64,000 nt of DNA, taken from Thunnus maccoyii (taxonomy: Eukaryota > Chordata > Actinopteri > Scombriformes > Scombridae). The first letter of the stretch is position 1. Each line of letters begins with the position of its first letter. The notes beneath the pieces were generated by a model. It had not been told where the DNA came from. It saw nothing but the letters and a program-made list of their open reading frames with translations, and made no database searches. The DNA lies in NCBI RefSeq assembly GCF_910596095.1, contig NC_056534.1, positions 9,116,490-9,180,489 on the forward strand. Reading direction: 5' to 3'. A program made the translations under genes and the position numbers. Shown in pieces: positions 45,399-58,059 of the stretch.

Positions 45399-45400
<2 letters not shown>
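43790..45400. other. intergenic, little recognisable
   Basis: No coding exon seen. A short SINE-like patch with an inverted B box (GGGATCAAACC) lies near 44290. The rest is unremarkable. Confidence 0.4.

Positions 45401-45452
<52 letters not shown>
45401..45452. repeat. (CA)n microsatellite
   Basis: 26 CA units, uninterrupted. Confidence 0.95.
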
Positions 45453-45454
<2 letters not shown>

Positions 45455-45549
45455 CAATCAAGTTTTGTGGACATTACATAGACTTACATTCATTTCCTGG
45501 AGACTTACCCTAACCGTAACCACTGACCTAAAAAATTATTTTTTTCCCA

Positions 45550-45990
45550 ACTGGGTTTAGTTTAGTTAATTTATTTAACAGGGGCCATGCACAACACAAC
45601 CGTCGGGCAGGGAAATTAAAAAAAACAATATAGTACAATACAAACGATTAAAAACAATACAATAACCAAATTTACAAACTGTACATCATATATAAAACAA
45701 CATCATACAAAAATACATTACATACTCTGTATGTTGGAAAACAGTTGGTTCCATACCAGTTGTATTGTATTTATTGGGACCATGTACAGTGTTAAACATG
45801 AATGTTAACATTTGATGTACTGCACCAGAGTTAGCTTAAAGCTAATTTTCATCTGCAGTCCCTTCAGCAGGTCACAATTAAAACACATAACAGCACAATA
45901 ACAAACAGTACAAAGCAAAAAAAAAAACACACAGGACACATAATACAAAATGCAAAGGTACACATAATAGTACATCACATACACTCACAT
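45550..45990. repeat. probable retroelement 3'-end fragments
   Basis: Two similar segments, TTATTTAACAGGGGCCATGC near 45567 and GTATTTATTGGGACCATGTA near 45767, each lead into A-rich sequence. They look like LINE 3' ends of one fish family in tandem. Non-coding. Confidence 0.4.
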
Positions 45991-46145
45991 ACAAAGGTTT
46001 AGATCATTGAACACATGACTGGTTCACTGGGGACACGACTTTTGTCCCAAATCGGACAAAACGTCCCCAAATAACTGGTCCTAAGTCTGAAATTTGTCCC
46101 CAAAAGTAACCTATGACAGACCAAACACACACATTTTGGATAGAG

Positions 46146-46201
46146 GTGTGTGTGTGTGTGTGTGTGTGTGTGTCTGTGTGTCTGTGTGTGTGTGTGTGTG
46201 T
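46146..46201. repeat. (GT)n microsatellite with TCTG interruptions
   Basis: An imperfect GT tract directly upstream of the BFAR CpG-rich promoter region. Confidence 0.95.
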
Positions 46202-46460
46202 ATCCACCAATGAGAAGCGTTATCAGCTACCCGCGTGACACGCTGACGTGCACGTGGGTGTGTTCGTGGGGTTTTCCACGGCAGCGCGCAGCCATGGCGA
46301 CGGCAACTCGAGCAGAAATATGTCTGCGCTCCACGGACGGGTTTGTTTAGGGTTACCTGACCGTAAGCAGACGTAAGTTAGTTAACCAGATGGTGATGTC
46401 ACCCTCCTGCTGCTCACCTGTCAGAGGACATTCCTGAGACGAGGTAAACCTGGGTTAGTT
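46202..46460 (+). promoter_or_regulatory. candidate BFAR promoter and first non-coding exon
   Basis: A GC- and CpG-rich stretch starts with CCAAT at 46207 and contains TGACGTGCACGTGGG (46244-46258), in which a CRE/UPRE-like TGACGTG overlaps a CACGTG E-box. Donor-like GTAAAC after GAGACGAG near 46440 could end a 5'-UTR exon that splices to the acceptor at 47871. Control by ER stress is only a suggestion from the motif and BFAR's ER location. Confidence 0.45.
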
Positions 46461-46989
46461 TACTGAATGACGCTGATTTAGCAAAGGTAAGTTAACTCGG
46501 TGTTGTGTTAGCTGTTAGCGATCGTTTGATGACTAACTAGCATATTATCATTCTTAAAGCTAACCACAGTACATTTAGACTTCTGTAATATTAGTTAACT
46601 GTTGTTTCTGCTTCGTAAAACAGCAGGAAATGTCTCTGCTGAGCTAGCTAGTAGCTAACGACTAGCTAACCATTTACAGATAAAAAGTACAGCTAACGTT
46701 CAGACCAGGATGTGATTAATTCACATCACCCGCTATCCGAAATATTTCACATCAGCCAGTAAACTAACGGTGGTTCTTGGTTTATCTTTGGGTCGTTGTA
46801 TGGTGCTGATAAGTCTACCGTTTGTTGTTTACAGTTTGTGCAGTATCTACTTAATTAACGTTATCATGACCTACTTGCTTGTTTACTTTTGGTTTCTATT
46901 ATTTACTGTGTGTCGTGATAAAGAAATGGTAACGTCACACTCTTGAAACTTCAGCAGTGGCAAAATCAAAAAAAAGTGTTTGATGGTTT

Positions 46990-47360
46990 GTATGCAACTC
47001 TTCTCCCTGTGGCATACACTGAATCTCAGTGGTATCTCACTGTTACTGGCTTATGGTACTTAAAAAAAGATATATCACTTCCACTGACAGATGCTACTTT
47101 CCATTGTTATATACAGACTTTTATTGACATATGCCACCGTTATATGTACCATTTTCATGTGCTATATGCAAGTTTGACAGCAGCAACTAGTCAAAGGGGT
47201 ATACCTGAAGAAATCACACCACAGCTATATGCCAGTAGACAGTGGCATCTGCCAGTGGAACATGAGTGACATACCAGTAAGTGCCATAATAATGGCAGCA
47301 GTATACCAAAAATCAAAAGTGACATACCAGAATCAGCGTACAACATGCCACAAAAGTAAG
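46990..47360. repeat. cryptic array of short palindromic words (TGCCAGTGGCAT-like)
   Basis: Within 370 bp of BFAR intron 1, diverged variants recur every 10-25 bp on both strands: GTGGCATA, AGTGGTATCTCACTG, GACATATGCCAC, TATATGCCAGTAGACAGTGG, GTGACATACCAGTAAGTGCC and others. The pattern suggests a decayed satellite of a roughly 20-bp palindromic unit such as CAGTGGCATATGTCACTG. No coding sense. Confidence 0.5.
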
Positions 47361-47879
47361 AGAAGCATTATAGCAGGTTATTAGCTACTGTTTGATCTTG
47401 GCTTCACTCTTGAAACTTTGTGAAGTTGTCGACCAACTAAAGTTGCATTGTTTTTGTGGAGTAAAGCAGTGCAGACTTATTAAATAGATCTGCCGTTAAA
47501 TGTAGTTTAACCAAGCAGCCTCAATGTAACTTAAAATAATGCAGACGTGATGTTCATTTTGATGGATTTACACAATTTAAGCAAGTTTTAAGAGTCTACT
47601 ATTATATTGTTTTGTTGTAAATAAATGAATGACAGCCAATGGATGTCAAGAAAAATGCTTAAAAAATCGTAAACACAATGGCAGGGTTTGCTAGATGGTC
47701 AGTTGGGATGTTAAGTGCATGTAAATATGCTACAACATTTAAAATAACTGGTATGGACAGTTTTCTCTGAGAAGCCTTTAGAGACCTTATGCATATTTTA
47801 CTTAATCTTTAAACTTATATGATTTTCTCCATTCAGTCCTCCCTTGTAAGCTTGTGTCTTGTCTTTTCCAGACTCGGAT

Positions 47880-50800
47880 ATGCTGCACCAGATGGAAGGG
47901 GATTCATCAGATGACAGTCTGGAGGTGTTAATGGATGAACCCTCTCACTCGAAGCCTTCCACCAATAACATCTCAGAACATGAATTCTCGTGCCACTGCT
48001 GCTACGACATCCTGGTGAACCCCACCACTTTGACCTGCGGCCATAACTTCTGCCGCCACTGTCTGGCTCTGTGGTGGGAGTCTTCTCACAAGAATGAGTG
48101 CCCCGAGTGCCGGGAGAAGTGGGAAGGCTTTCCTAAAATCAACATACTGCTGAGGTATGCTTTTCACAGCTAGACCATATCAGTGGTTGAATGTTTGGTT
48201 TCCAACCACAGTATTCACTTTGTTGCTCTCACGTAGAGAGCAAGAACTGCAGGGGGAAAAAAGTGTATGTGTGTGACAGGTGTGGTTCAAATGCAACTCC
48301 AGTTGAGACTCTGTGTTTACTGACAAAACTGTGTTATTGTATGAGCCCCTTCTCAACCAGAGTTGAGGCTCTTTTACACTGTGAGATGTGAGGCTGTCCC
48401 AGACGAAGGTTGACAGTTGTGACAGAAAAGTGGTGAGGTCTTTGATCGTCCCAAACAGTGTGGTCCTAAATCACACTTGCAGTCACGTTCACCAACGGCA
48501 GATTTAGAGCTTTGGCGACCACGGACAGGCCGTGTCACAATTCACACAGTGTCAGAAATTTAAGACTAAAATCTCCCAATGTGACTGTAGCCATGACCCA
48601 TGTCTACAAAACACCCAGAATCAGAATATGACATGAAGTGACACAGAATACACTGGATGCAAGCAAGTGTAGTGTTGCTTACACAAACATATTTATCTCA
48701 AACTCTTGCATTTGCATTTCATGTAGTTCCCTCTTTTCTTTGGCCGTGACCGACTTCACAATCGTCTCTTCTCCATTTCAGAGTTTTTGATGCAAGGAAG
48801 TGTCAAATAATGGCCGAAGTACATGTCTCTATCACTAAAAGTAACAGAGCCATGTACTCCTGTCCCACAGGTTGTTGTGATCAAGGGTAGAAATTACCAT
48901 ATGTATGTAATTATTTGACAGGGACAATGCTGGTTGATCAACAGGAAAAGAAAAGAACTGTGCCAGATATTAAAAAGGCAGAAGACGGCCTGCTTGCGTC
49001 TAACCGCCTACCAGAACCTAAGTCAGTTAAGCAGAAACTTGAGTTTCCTCATGTTTATTTCCTTTTTAACTGTAGGCAATAAGACACTAGAACTGAATGG
49101 AAGAAGAAAGCAGGAAGTGATGCTTTGTGGGGGTGGTTTACAAAGACTATGTGCACATAAGGCTAAAACCTAAATCAATATGAAATGTCTTTGTACTTGT
49201 CTTTATACTGACATCAAGTTATTAACAACATAAAGCACACAGTGTTTTGGTATGAAAAGGAAAGACTTGATGATGGTGTTTGATTAAACTGTTTCACCCT
49301 CAAACTGGCTGAAGATTCTCATATGCAAGCAGGTCAAATTAAATTTCAAATTCAAACCTTCTCTACGTCCACATTCTCTTTCATCTTCTTATCCCACACG
49401 TTAACTTAAAGCTCTTCTTTCCAGAGATGCAACCGACAAACTGTTTGGTGAGGTTGTGCAGCGGAGGAGAGCGGAGATCCAGGATAACCCCAAAATCTCC
49501 CGGAGTTTACTGGCATTCCAGAGGTAATATAATCTGTGATACGAGCTGTTTTGGTCATTGACTATATGAACCTTCCTGATGTCTGCTCTGTGCTCACTAG
49601 AGGGAAGTGCTTTTATTAAATATACACGTTTTTTTTTTAGGTATGGTGACAATTTGGGTAGATCCAAGACAAACCAGCACAAAGGAGCAGGCTTCTTCTT
49701 CTCTGGAGTCCTCACTGCGCTCTCGTGCGTGGCTGTAAGTACACGATGGCAGTAAAAACACCTGAACTTTTCCACGTTATCTTCTGTAGTAAAATGACCT
49801 CAAATGGTAGGTGGCCTCCAAACTGATCCCACGATAGCGAGCGAACTTCCCCATCTTACTATCAGGTGCGATTACCAGGCGTCAGTGTTACCGTGAGCAG
49901 GTTTTAAGGTTTACCAAGTCAGAAGATTCATCAGATTCTCCAACTGGTCTTTTAATAGTTGGATTGATTTATTGTATGTATCTTCAAGGCACACAGTAAC
50001 CTGCTGGATAACACGATAAAGTATTAACAGTCAAGTTGGGGACAACTTGACTGCATTTTTTTTTGCTTAGCTGAACAAAAACTGAACTAGGGCTGCAACT
50101 AACTATTATTTACATTATCAGTTAATCTGCTAACAGTCCAAAACCAAAAGATCCAAGACCCAAAGTATCTTCATAGAGCTGCTCCACGTAGAAATGACGA
50201 CTGCAAATGTTTTCTTGTAATGATGTTTTACAGAGAATGACATGATGGTCATTTTCTTTTCTTTTTGAAAAATAGAAATCATATATTTTCCTGTTGCAGT
50301 CCATTGTAAGTCGTTGCGGATAAAAGTGCTGTAAAAACTTGCAGCACATTAACTTTTGAGCGCATAATGAGTCGTTTGATCAGTTCGCATTATTGGATTG
50401 GTTAATAAGATTAATTAGAAGCAGTACACAGTCCAGGGTTTAAGCTTATTCTGATGCTTATTTTCAGTATTGAATTGGTGCATTCTTAGTTTGCAGTAGT
50501 GCAGATTAATGAATAATTTGGTTGTGCAGTACATGATGTCCCTTTTTAAAGATAATTTCAGGTTTTTTTTTTCTTGTTTCCACCCTTTCACCCCTAGAAG
50601 CTACCAAATATGCCTTTGGAGGAAATAAGAGTAAATCTGACACCTTATAAGAAGGTTAGATAATGTTGCACTCACACTGTTGTGTATTTCAGTGAAAGGG
50701 ATTTTAGCAACAGATATTTCAAACAGCAGTAATATCTAATGTTTCAAAGCTGTTACAGTAGGGAATGAAGAGGTCAGCTGTTATATCATGTACACAGACC

Positions 50801-53800
50801 ATGTTTATTTTGTCCATGTGGCACTTGGGAGCAACGTCACTGTGTGTCTTGCCACGCGGCAGTATATTTGAGTGTGTGTTGCATGCAAATAGATTACAGC
50901 ATGGTCCTGATTTTGACCCCAGTTCATGGATGAGTGAATCAGGTCATTTTAGGAAAACTGAAAAGGGACCCGGACCTGTTTTTGTGGGTTATATCGTTAA
51001 ATGCGTCCATTTGTTTCGGACTTTGTGTTTTCTTTCACTCAAAAAAAAACATAACCTGCAGAGAGGCTCGTAGTTTTATGATTTAGGAGCTGATTATTTA
51101 TGAATTATCAAAATCTTTCATGATGGCAAAGATTGGCAAACAATCCCCAGGATGAAAACTGGAGGTGATTTCATCTCAAGAGAGACGTTCCCTCTCCAGT
51201 CAGTGGCCTCCTTTTCTCCAGACTCAAGTTTACATGTCTCTCTTTTAGCCTTTGATTTTCAAAACTCAAAAGATATTTAGGTTCATTTTTTCTTTTCAAA
51301 CATTGTACTTGAATAAGAAACTCAGAAACGGCACATGGCTGTCATGGCCTAGAGGTTAAGGTGCCGACTATGATCCACAACGTCTTATAAAATTAATTTT
51401 TTTAACAGTGTAGTTTCTCTTTTTTGTTACATAGATAACACAAAAACATGGGGCTTCACTACACTGAAGTTAATGAAGAGGTCACATTGTGTGATTATTT
51501 TGTATCTGCTAACATACAGTAACTATGGTGGAAACAGGGTGATTGAAAACCTGTAGAAACACACTTGACAATGACTAACATAGTGGCTGTGCACATGTTT
51601 AACAAGAAATGCTCAGAACAGTGCAAATGAGAAGGAGTGATATATTGTTTATAAGATGTGATAAGGATACAATTCAAGTTTTTGTCAAGTCAAACCAACA
51701 TTTAAGAGCAAACTTCTGTTTTCAGTTCTACTTTTATCAGTCAGGTGTGCTGCTGCAGGTTGAATTAAAACAGATACAGTGACCTCAAGTGGTGATGGTT
51801 GATTTCTGCAAGACACCTGGAAAACCTGGGAGATTGTCCTCAGTCTCTATGAGCGAAGCGTTTAGTTAAAATCCTGCTTTTCTCTGCATCTAAATATGTA
51901 AAACATCCTGAAGTACAAGCAGGGTAAACAAGGATTCACTGTACCTGTACTGTACCGTGTGTGTGTTTCCAGGTGATGGTGCTGGTGTATCACTGGAGCA
52001 GCGGCGTGGTGGAGCAGCATGACTTGTTGATCAGTAAACCTGTATCTCGCTGGACGCCGGAAGAAGTCGTTTCCTGGTTGGAACATTTGGGGCCGTGGGC
52101 TCAGCTCTACAGGGAACCCTTCCTGCAGGAGAAAGTCAATGGAAGGTAGAAAAAAATGACACTCATTTTGATTTAAGTACAATTTTATGTTTGTTTGTTT
52201 TTTTTCCATGCAGACATATTTCACCCTACACAATAAAACTGAGTCAAGTCATGTTCCACCTGTTGCACTGTATCCTCTATTTAGGTTTAGACCTGCACAG
52301 ACCAGTTTAACTTTAAGGAGAAAAACCCAGAAGTCTATGTTGTGGCTCATTTTTTTGTGCCATGTGGTGTTGATTTCTTTGCTTTAGGCTTCTGTTGATG
52401 CTGGGAGATGAAGAGTTGTCGAAGCCTCCTTACAGCATCGAAAATCAGGCTCACAGACGAGCTGTTGTGGCTGAACTGGAGAGAGTTAAAGTCCTAGGAG
52501 TCAAACCTCCGCAGAACCTCTGGGAATACAAGGTAAGTACTCTGATTATACCATGAAATGCTTTAGTTTGCACCAAATATTTAGGTGTTGTACCACAGTG
52601 CTTTCATTGACAAACATACTGCATAATTGAGATTTGAAAGTCTCCAATCAGTGAGTTTGTCATGTTTCTTACACAATCAAATGACTCCCTTCTAACTTTT
52701 TCTCACTCTCTGGCAGGCGGCTAACGCGGGGAAGTCTCTGTTCTTGCTGTATGCACTGAAGCGCTCCCCTCGTCTCACACTCTTCTATTTGTATTTATTC
52801 GACTACTCGGAAACCTTCCTGCCCTTCCTGCACACCTGCTGTCCGGCCATCACACACATTGATCAGTCGGTGGAGAGCAGCTTCCTCAACACACAGGTGA
52901 CACTTTTCAAAACAGAACAAACTGTCATGTTAAATCTTGCTGTATAAAAACTAACTTTTACTCATATGTTGTTTTAATGGTTTAAAAGTACCTTTTTTAA
53001 AATGTTTTATTCCATAACTGTCTACCTTTCGTCTTCTATGCTGTTCCTGTGTTTATTAATTAGTTGGAGCCCAGCTGGCGACAGTGGGGAGAGTTTCTTG
53101 TCAAGTACCTCCTGCTTCCGTACCAGCTGATCGCAGAGTTTGCTTGGGACTGGCTGGGCGTCCACTACTGGACGTCTCGCTTCATTATTGTTAATGCCAT
53201 GCTTCTGTCTGTGCTGGAAGGCTGCGCCCTGTGGAGGCTCTGGACCAGAGCCAGGATCAGGTACACATAGTGACATAAACAAACACACAGTCTCCTATAG
53301 GCCTTCATCGTCATGGTAACTAAACAACCCCATAACCTAGAGCTTCCCATAACCTGAACTTTTAAGAATATGTAAGGATGTGGTGCGAGATTCTGCCTAA
53401 AGTTTCCACTTTGTTTTACAAACCGAAAAGTTTTGTACAATGACCTTTAAACATGAGCATAATTAAATGAATAGAAGCTCCCCTCACAGGAGGAAGTGGA
53501 CAGAACGTAGCAGAGAGTGAAGAAGAGAAGCACCAGACCAGCTCCTTCAAGGAAAAATTAAATATAGAGATGTAATGTTTGGTCGCGACTTAGCAGAAAA
53601 AATAGGTCACCAATGGAAACATTACGTGATTTTACAAATACCTACATAACGCAGAAATTACTGGGAAATGTAGTTGAACTAGTAGCATACTCCAACACTG
53701 AGCAAACAAACTCCAGTTTACATAAACAAATACATAACGAGGCAGCAACACACACAGAATATTTCCTGTAAATGGAAACACACTTCCTTGCAACGCTTAT

Positions 53801-54169
53801 ATAAACATGTTTCATTAATTGTTGTCTTTGCTGTATTACAAATGAGCTGTTTCATTCCATTTGGGCTCCTGACTGTTGTTTTAAGACAGACTTGAAAAAT
53901 GATGAACCCGTCCTTTAAGACACCGTAGTGGAACTTCTTCACTAAAACACTAACTCGTGTCTTCCGCTCTCCTCAGGGCACTGCCGCGCAAGATGTGGAA
54001 CCACTTGTGGAAGATGTTATCTCAGGGCTTTGCCTTCGCCCTCCTGTGGCCTTTTGTCCCTCAGTTCGTGTGCAACTGCCTCTTCTACTGGGCTCTCTAT
54101 TTCAGCCCCATCATTAACATAGACCTGGTGGTGCAGCAGCTAATGCACCCAGAAACGCAGGCACTGTGA
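47880..54169 (+). CDS. bfar: BFAR: bifunctional apoptosis regulator (RING-SAM ER membrane protein)
   Basis: An ER-membrane RING-type E3 ubiquitin ligase and apoptosis regulator. Eight coding exons: 47880-48154, 49425-49523, 49641-49734, 51973-52145, 52388-52532, 52717-52896, 53064-53260 and 53977-54169. Phases join throughout and give 451 aa, essentially the human length. The RING is C3HC4: C38-x2-C41, C53-x-H55, C58-x2-C61, C74-x2-C77. A membrane segment covers about residues 140-163 (GFFFSGVLTALSCVA onward). The SAM domain, about 180-248, begins RWTPEEVVSWLEHLGPWAQL. Hydrophobic C-terminal segments include FIIVNAMLLSVLEGCALW and PQFVCNCLFYWALYF, ending LMHPETQAL. The start is the ATG eight bases inside the exon after the acceptor at 47871; fish and human N-termini differ. 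A 5'-UTR exon lies upstream near 46.4 kb. All key residues are present. Introns hold no recognised gene. Confidence 0.95.
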
Positions 54170-54777
54170 CAGACTGCATGCAAGTCAGTGCCCAAGCAAT
54201 GCCGTACAGTTAGCAGCAAATAAAATAGCCAGAAATCTAGTCGCTGAAGAATAGAAGTGTTTACTTTCAGCAGTGAACTCACGTGAGACTGGCTTATTTG
54301 CTGTAGGAAAGGAAGCTTTCTCGCTTCCTGGTTGTCTCTCTGCTGGATGGTTGCCATGTGGAACAGGAGAGAGGCTCTGAACTATTGTCAGTAGAAACAA
54401 AAACCAACGAGATGAGAGACGGTAAAAAATATCTGCGTCGCTATTGACGATGAGAGATTACTGCAGCAATCTCTCTCTCTCTCTGCGTGCATAGTGCATT
54501 CACAAACCACATTGCCTAATGATCCACAGGGCAGTTATGCAAATGATCATCATATTGCAAACACTGGTGGTAGCGAAGACTGGCCTCATGAGTTCCCTAG
54601 AAGCTGATGGCTCTGTAGCACAGAGATGGATGTAGTCTTGAGGAAGTTGAGCTTCTTTTTTTTTTTTTAATGTGTATACAGATCAAATGGCTTCATAGCA
54701 CGTAATCCACAATCAATTAAACTAAGTATCAGTTTGAATGAAGCAGTATTATAATTGTATATGAATCTTTATTCTGC

Positions 54778-54783
54778 ATTAAA
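54778..54783 (+). terminator. ATTAAA polyadenylation signal, proximal, BFAR
   Basis: About 610 bases after the BFAR stop. A canonical AATAAA follows at 55360-55365, so alternative 3'-UTR lengths are possible. Confidence 0.45.
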
Positions 54784-55359
54784 GTCTGTGAATTCTTCGG
54801 GGTTCTCTGGCTGAGACCGAGATCTCAGTGCTACAGAGCTGTCTAAAAAATTCACTCTTCAAGGTTTGGAAACATGATTGCGAAACGTGTCAAATGTTGA
54901 GGTTTATAGTTCCGCGGCCTCGGGCTTCACAGATGATTCAAGAGAAAACAGGAACAGTGTTGGAGAACAGATGTTCAACACTGAAGTTTTGTTGCAGGAG
55001 TTCCAGTGGTTCCTTTTCAAGAGATGTGGCACTTAGATTTTTTTTAAAATCTTATGTTCTTACTTTTTTTTTTGGTTATTTTAAGAAGAAAATGTTCAAA
55101 GCAGATTTTATTCGCTCAAACTGCTGACAAATATTACATTGCACATTTTTTTTATTCAAAAATATTTTGTTTGCAGTATATTGGATATTATACTAGATTA
55201 ATATACTCATGGGATACTACGTGTATCTATTTGATGGGTGGTAGAGCTTAATCAAAGATGTTTTATTTTTACATTGTTCATTTGCACTTCAAAGTTCTAC
55301 ACTGTGATTTTGTTCTTTAAATTGATTTATCTTTTTGATTTTCTCTAATGACAGAAAAA

Positions 55360-55365
55360 AATAAA
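55360..55365 (+). terminator. AATAAA polyadenylation signal, distal, BFAR
   Basis: Canonical hexamer in an A/T-rich context about 1.2 kb after the BFAR stop, followed by a T/G-rich downstream element (TTGTGCAGATTTGTTTTTG). Confidence 0.5.
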
Positions 55366-56259
55366 GATTTTTAAATAATATTGTGCAGATTTGTTTTTGT
55401 CTTAATGTACGTATTTGTGGCCTATTTGAAATGTAATGAAGGAAACAATGTAAAGCACCAAACATCAAAGTCTATAATAGAAATGTTCCTCATCGAACAA
55501 GAGCCTGTCATCTCAAATACTCACACTGAAGTCTCCTCGTCACAGTTTGTTGCTTCTCGTCCTCTCAGTACACCTGAAGAACACTCACCATCCAACAGAA
55601 GTGCAAATCAAAAGTAAACTTTAAAGCTGGAATAAAATCAGGCTTCACAAGACAAGTTATCCATGTTATTTTGTACAATAGTTAAAACACTCTACATCAA
55701 ATTAATCTATAAGTGCACATGACTCCTCTGTGTTTATGCTTCTGGGTTCAATGTGTAGTATCAGTATTATTTTTCAGATGTATGTACAATATAAATCTGT
55801 AAACTAAGACTTGGATCTATTGGACTTTTGCTGTTGTTGCTTCTCAACTCTGCAGCTGGAACAGACTTATTCAAAATCTCACGTCAAATCAGTCTACAGC
55901 TTAAGACCCATTAGTTTTCTTTGGCTTTATCTTGATTTATAACTTATTTTGTGTGTTACACATTTAATGTTGTTAGAAGAGCTGATTTCTCAAAGCCTGA
56001 TACAGGTCGGGGTCACCAAACAGTTGTGTGTCCACTAGACAAGTGATTCCCGACCTCTTCGGCTTGGGAACCGCTTGAGAACCATGGTCCACTTGCAACT
56101 CGTGATATATATATATATAGAAGAAGTGATCACTACAGGGAAGCAAAGATTTGAAAAAAAAAAAAAAAGTGTGAAGGTTATTCTATGCCAACTCCAGGTT
56201 GTTAACCACCGACCAAGACCATTAACATACGCAAAGACAAATTGATATTGATAAATAAA

Positions 56260-57451
56260 CAGTGGTGGAAAGTACATTTTTATTAGGTCGTTGTACTTGA
56301 GTATTTTCCATTTTATGCTACTTTGTACTTTTTACTCCACTGCTTTTATTTGACAGCTGTAGTTACTTTTCAGATTAAAAATTACATTAAATAATATATG
56401 ATAAGCTCATAAAATACAAAAGAAACTGTTGGAGATGAAACCAGTAGTTCCCAAACTGTTTGGTTTGTAACCCAAGTTTAGTTGTGTCTCCTTGTCATGT
56501 TACAGATGTTTGAGTTGTTCAGCAGTTCCACTAAATAAATAATTGTTTTAGGCCCAAAAGGTAAAACTCTAATATTTCACAAAAAAAAAACAACAAAGTT
56601 TAGAGTTTGTAAAATCTGTAAAATGAATCAAATTTTGTGCAGCAGAACATTGTTTTTCCTTTTTTGTACTCGGCTGGTTTAACATGTGTCACAGCAGCCG
56701 ACTCAATATTTGGTCAATATTTTGTACATTTCATTCTCTTCCACTAAAATTTTAACTTTTAATAGCTCTTTTCACTTAAAATATATTTTATGCATTTTTT
56801 ATTGTAAATTTCTTTTTTTATATTATTTACAATTATCTAAAGATCCCCTCCAGACATGTATTAGGACATACAAAAATACTCTGCTGGGAACAATAATGAG
56901 TGTCTTATATGGTTTTTCCACACAAAAAAGTAGAATTACCTTGTTAAAATCCTTAAAATAGTATCTCCTTCTTCTCCCTCATTAAAAATCCCATTAACTA
57001 TGAATATGAGATTATATTTCATTTCAGAAGTTTAACTGCTGGACACATAATGTCTCCTACTGGACTGTACTGGACAAGCAGCAAATTAGATCCTTTAAAC
57101 TAGTTGTGATGTCACAAATAATGTTTGTAGGCCCATCTCAGATTTTCAATGAGGGCAAAAAAACTTTCTACTTTCAGCAGATTAATGTTAAAACAGCTTT
57201 TTGTGTCAAACTCTGCACATACATCATTCTGCACAGTGAAGCTCAATCATTCAATTGTAGGAACAAGAACAAAAACACATTTTTAACTTTTAATAATTTG
57301 TGTATATTTTGACTTAATTCTTGAGGTAAATCTAGCTGATACTGTACTTTTACATAAGTAGGATCTTAAATGCAGTACTTTTACTTGTAATGGAATAATT
57401 TTAATGCTACTTTTACTTCAGTAACGGATCTGAGTACTTCTCCCACTACTG
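56260..57451. mobile_element. complete 1192-bp non-autonomous hAT transposon
   Basis: The termini CAGTGGTGGAAAGTAC and (inverse) CAGTAGTGGGAGAAGTAC are flanked by an exact 8-bp direct repeat TAAATAAA at 56252-56259 and 57452-57459. An 8-bp duplication with CAGTG-type ends is diagnostic of hAT. No transposase. The interior (56915-57290) contains part of the older repeat also seen at 6770-7450. It lies between BFAR and TXNDC11. Confidence 0.9.
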
Positions 57452-57534
57452 TAAATAAACAATTATAATTATAACGAATGAAGTGTATAAATAAGTTGTG
57501 AAATACAAAAGTAAACGTTCATTTTTATTGTCGA

Positions 57535-58059
57535 GAGAACAACAGTCGCCCTCTAGCGTTCAACTGTCTCCATGGCAGCAACGGTTCTCAATGTAGGGAC
57601 TGTCTCAAAAAAGCTCATACAACTCAATAGGCATAACTATCTCTATACACTAATTAAGGACAAATTATGACTTCACAATTATTCCGACCAGCGTGTGAAC
57701 CTAGAAGTCTTTAATCTACTTCTATTTTAACTAATAATCCTGTTTTTACCAATATTTTCACGACAGCGTCACAATATGGCGCGCCTTTCAAACCGCCGGC
57801 AACACTTTTACGCATGCTCCCTGGCGTCGTAGTTGCGGAAGTGAAAAGTCTACGTGGGGAAGAAAGGTTGGTCTGACCGTGTTTGAAAACCTTACACACC
57901 AACAGCACCGATGTCCAATCCAGGTTAGCTCTGTCTCCCGTCGAACCAGCCTGCCTGTCCCCCCTTCACACACTCACACACACATAAACACACCCTCCCC
58001 GTCAGGCAAATGGACGCGTTGGGCGTATAAATGGGACGGAGAGCCGACGACAGCCTGTA
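57535..58059 (+). promoter_or_regulatory. candidate TXNDC11 promoter and 5' UTR
   Basis: CpG-richer DNA with GCGGAAGTG (57835-57843), an ETS-family site, about 220 bases upstream of the start codon, then CTACGTGGGG. An upstream ATG at 58031 opens a nine-codon uORF (ending TAA at 58058-58060) that overlaps the first base of the main start codon, which could restrain translation. Confidence 0.45.

Noticed and set aside
45339-45560. Frame with His-Thr repeats
   Set aside because: It is a translated (CA)n microsatellite.
47859-47879. BFAR start at the upstream in-frame ATG-like codon (MSFPDSD)
   Set aside because: That stretch lies before the acceptor at 47870-47871 and is intron sequence; the first exonic ATG is at 47880.
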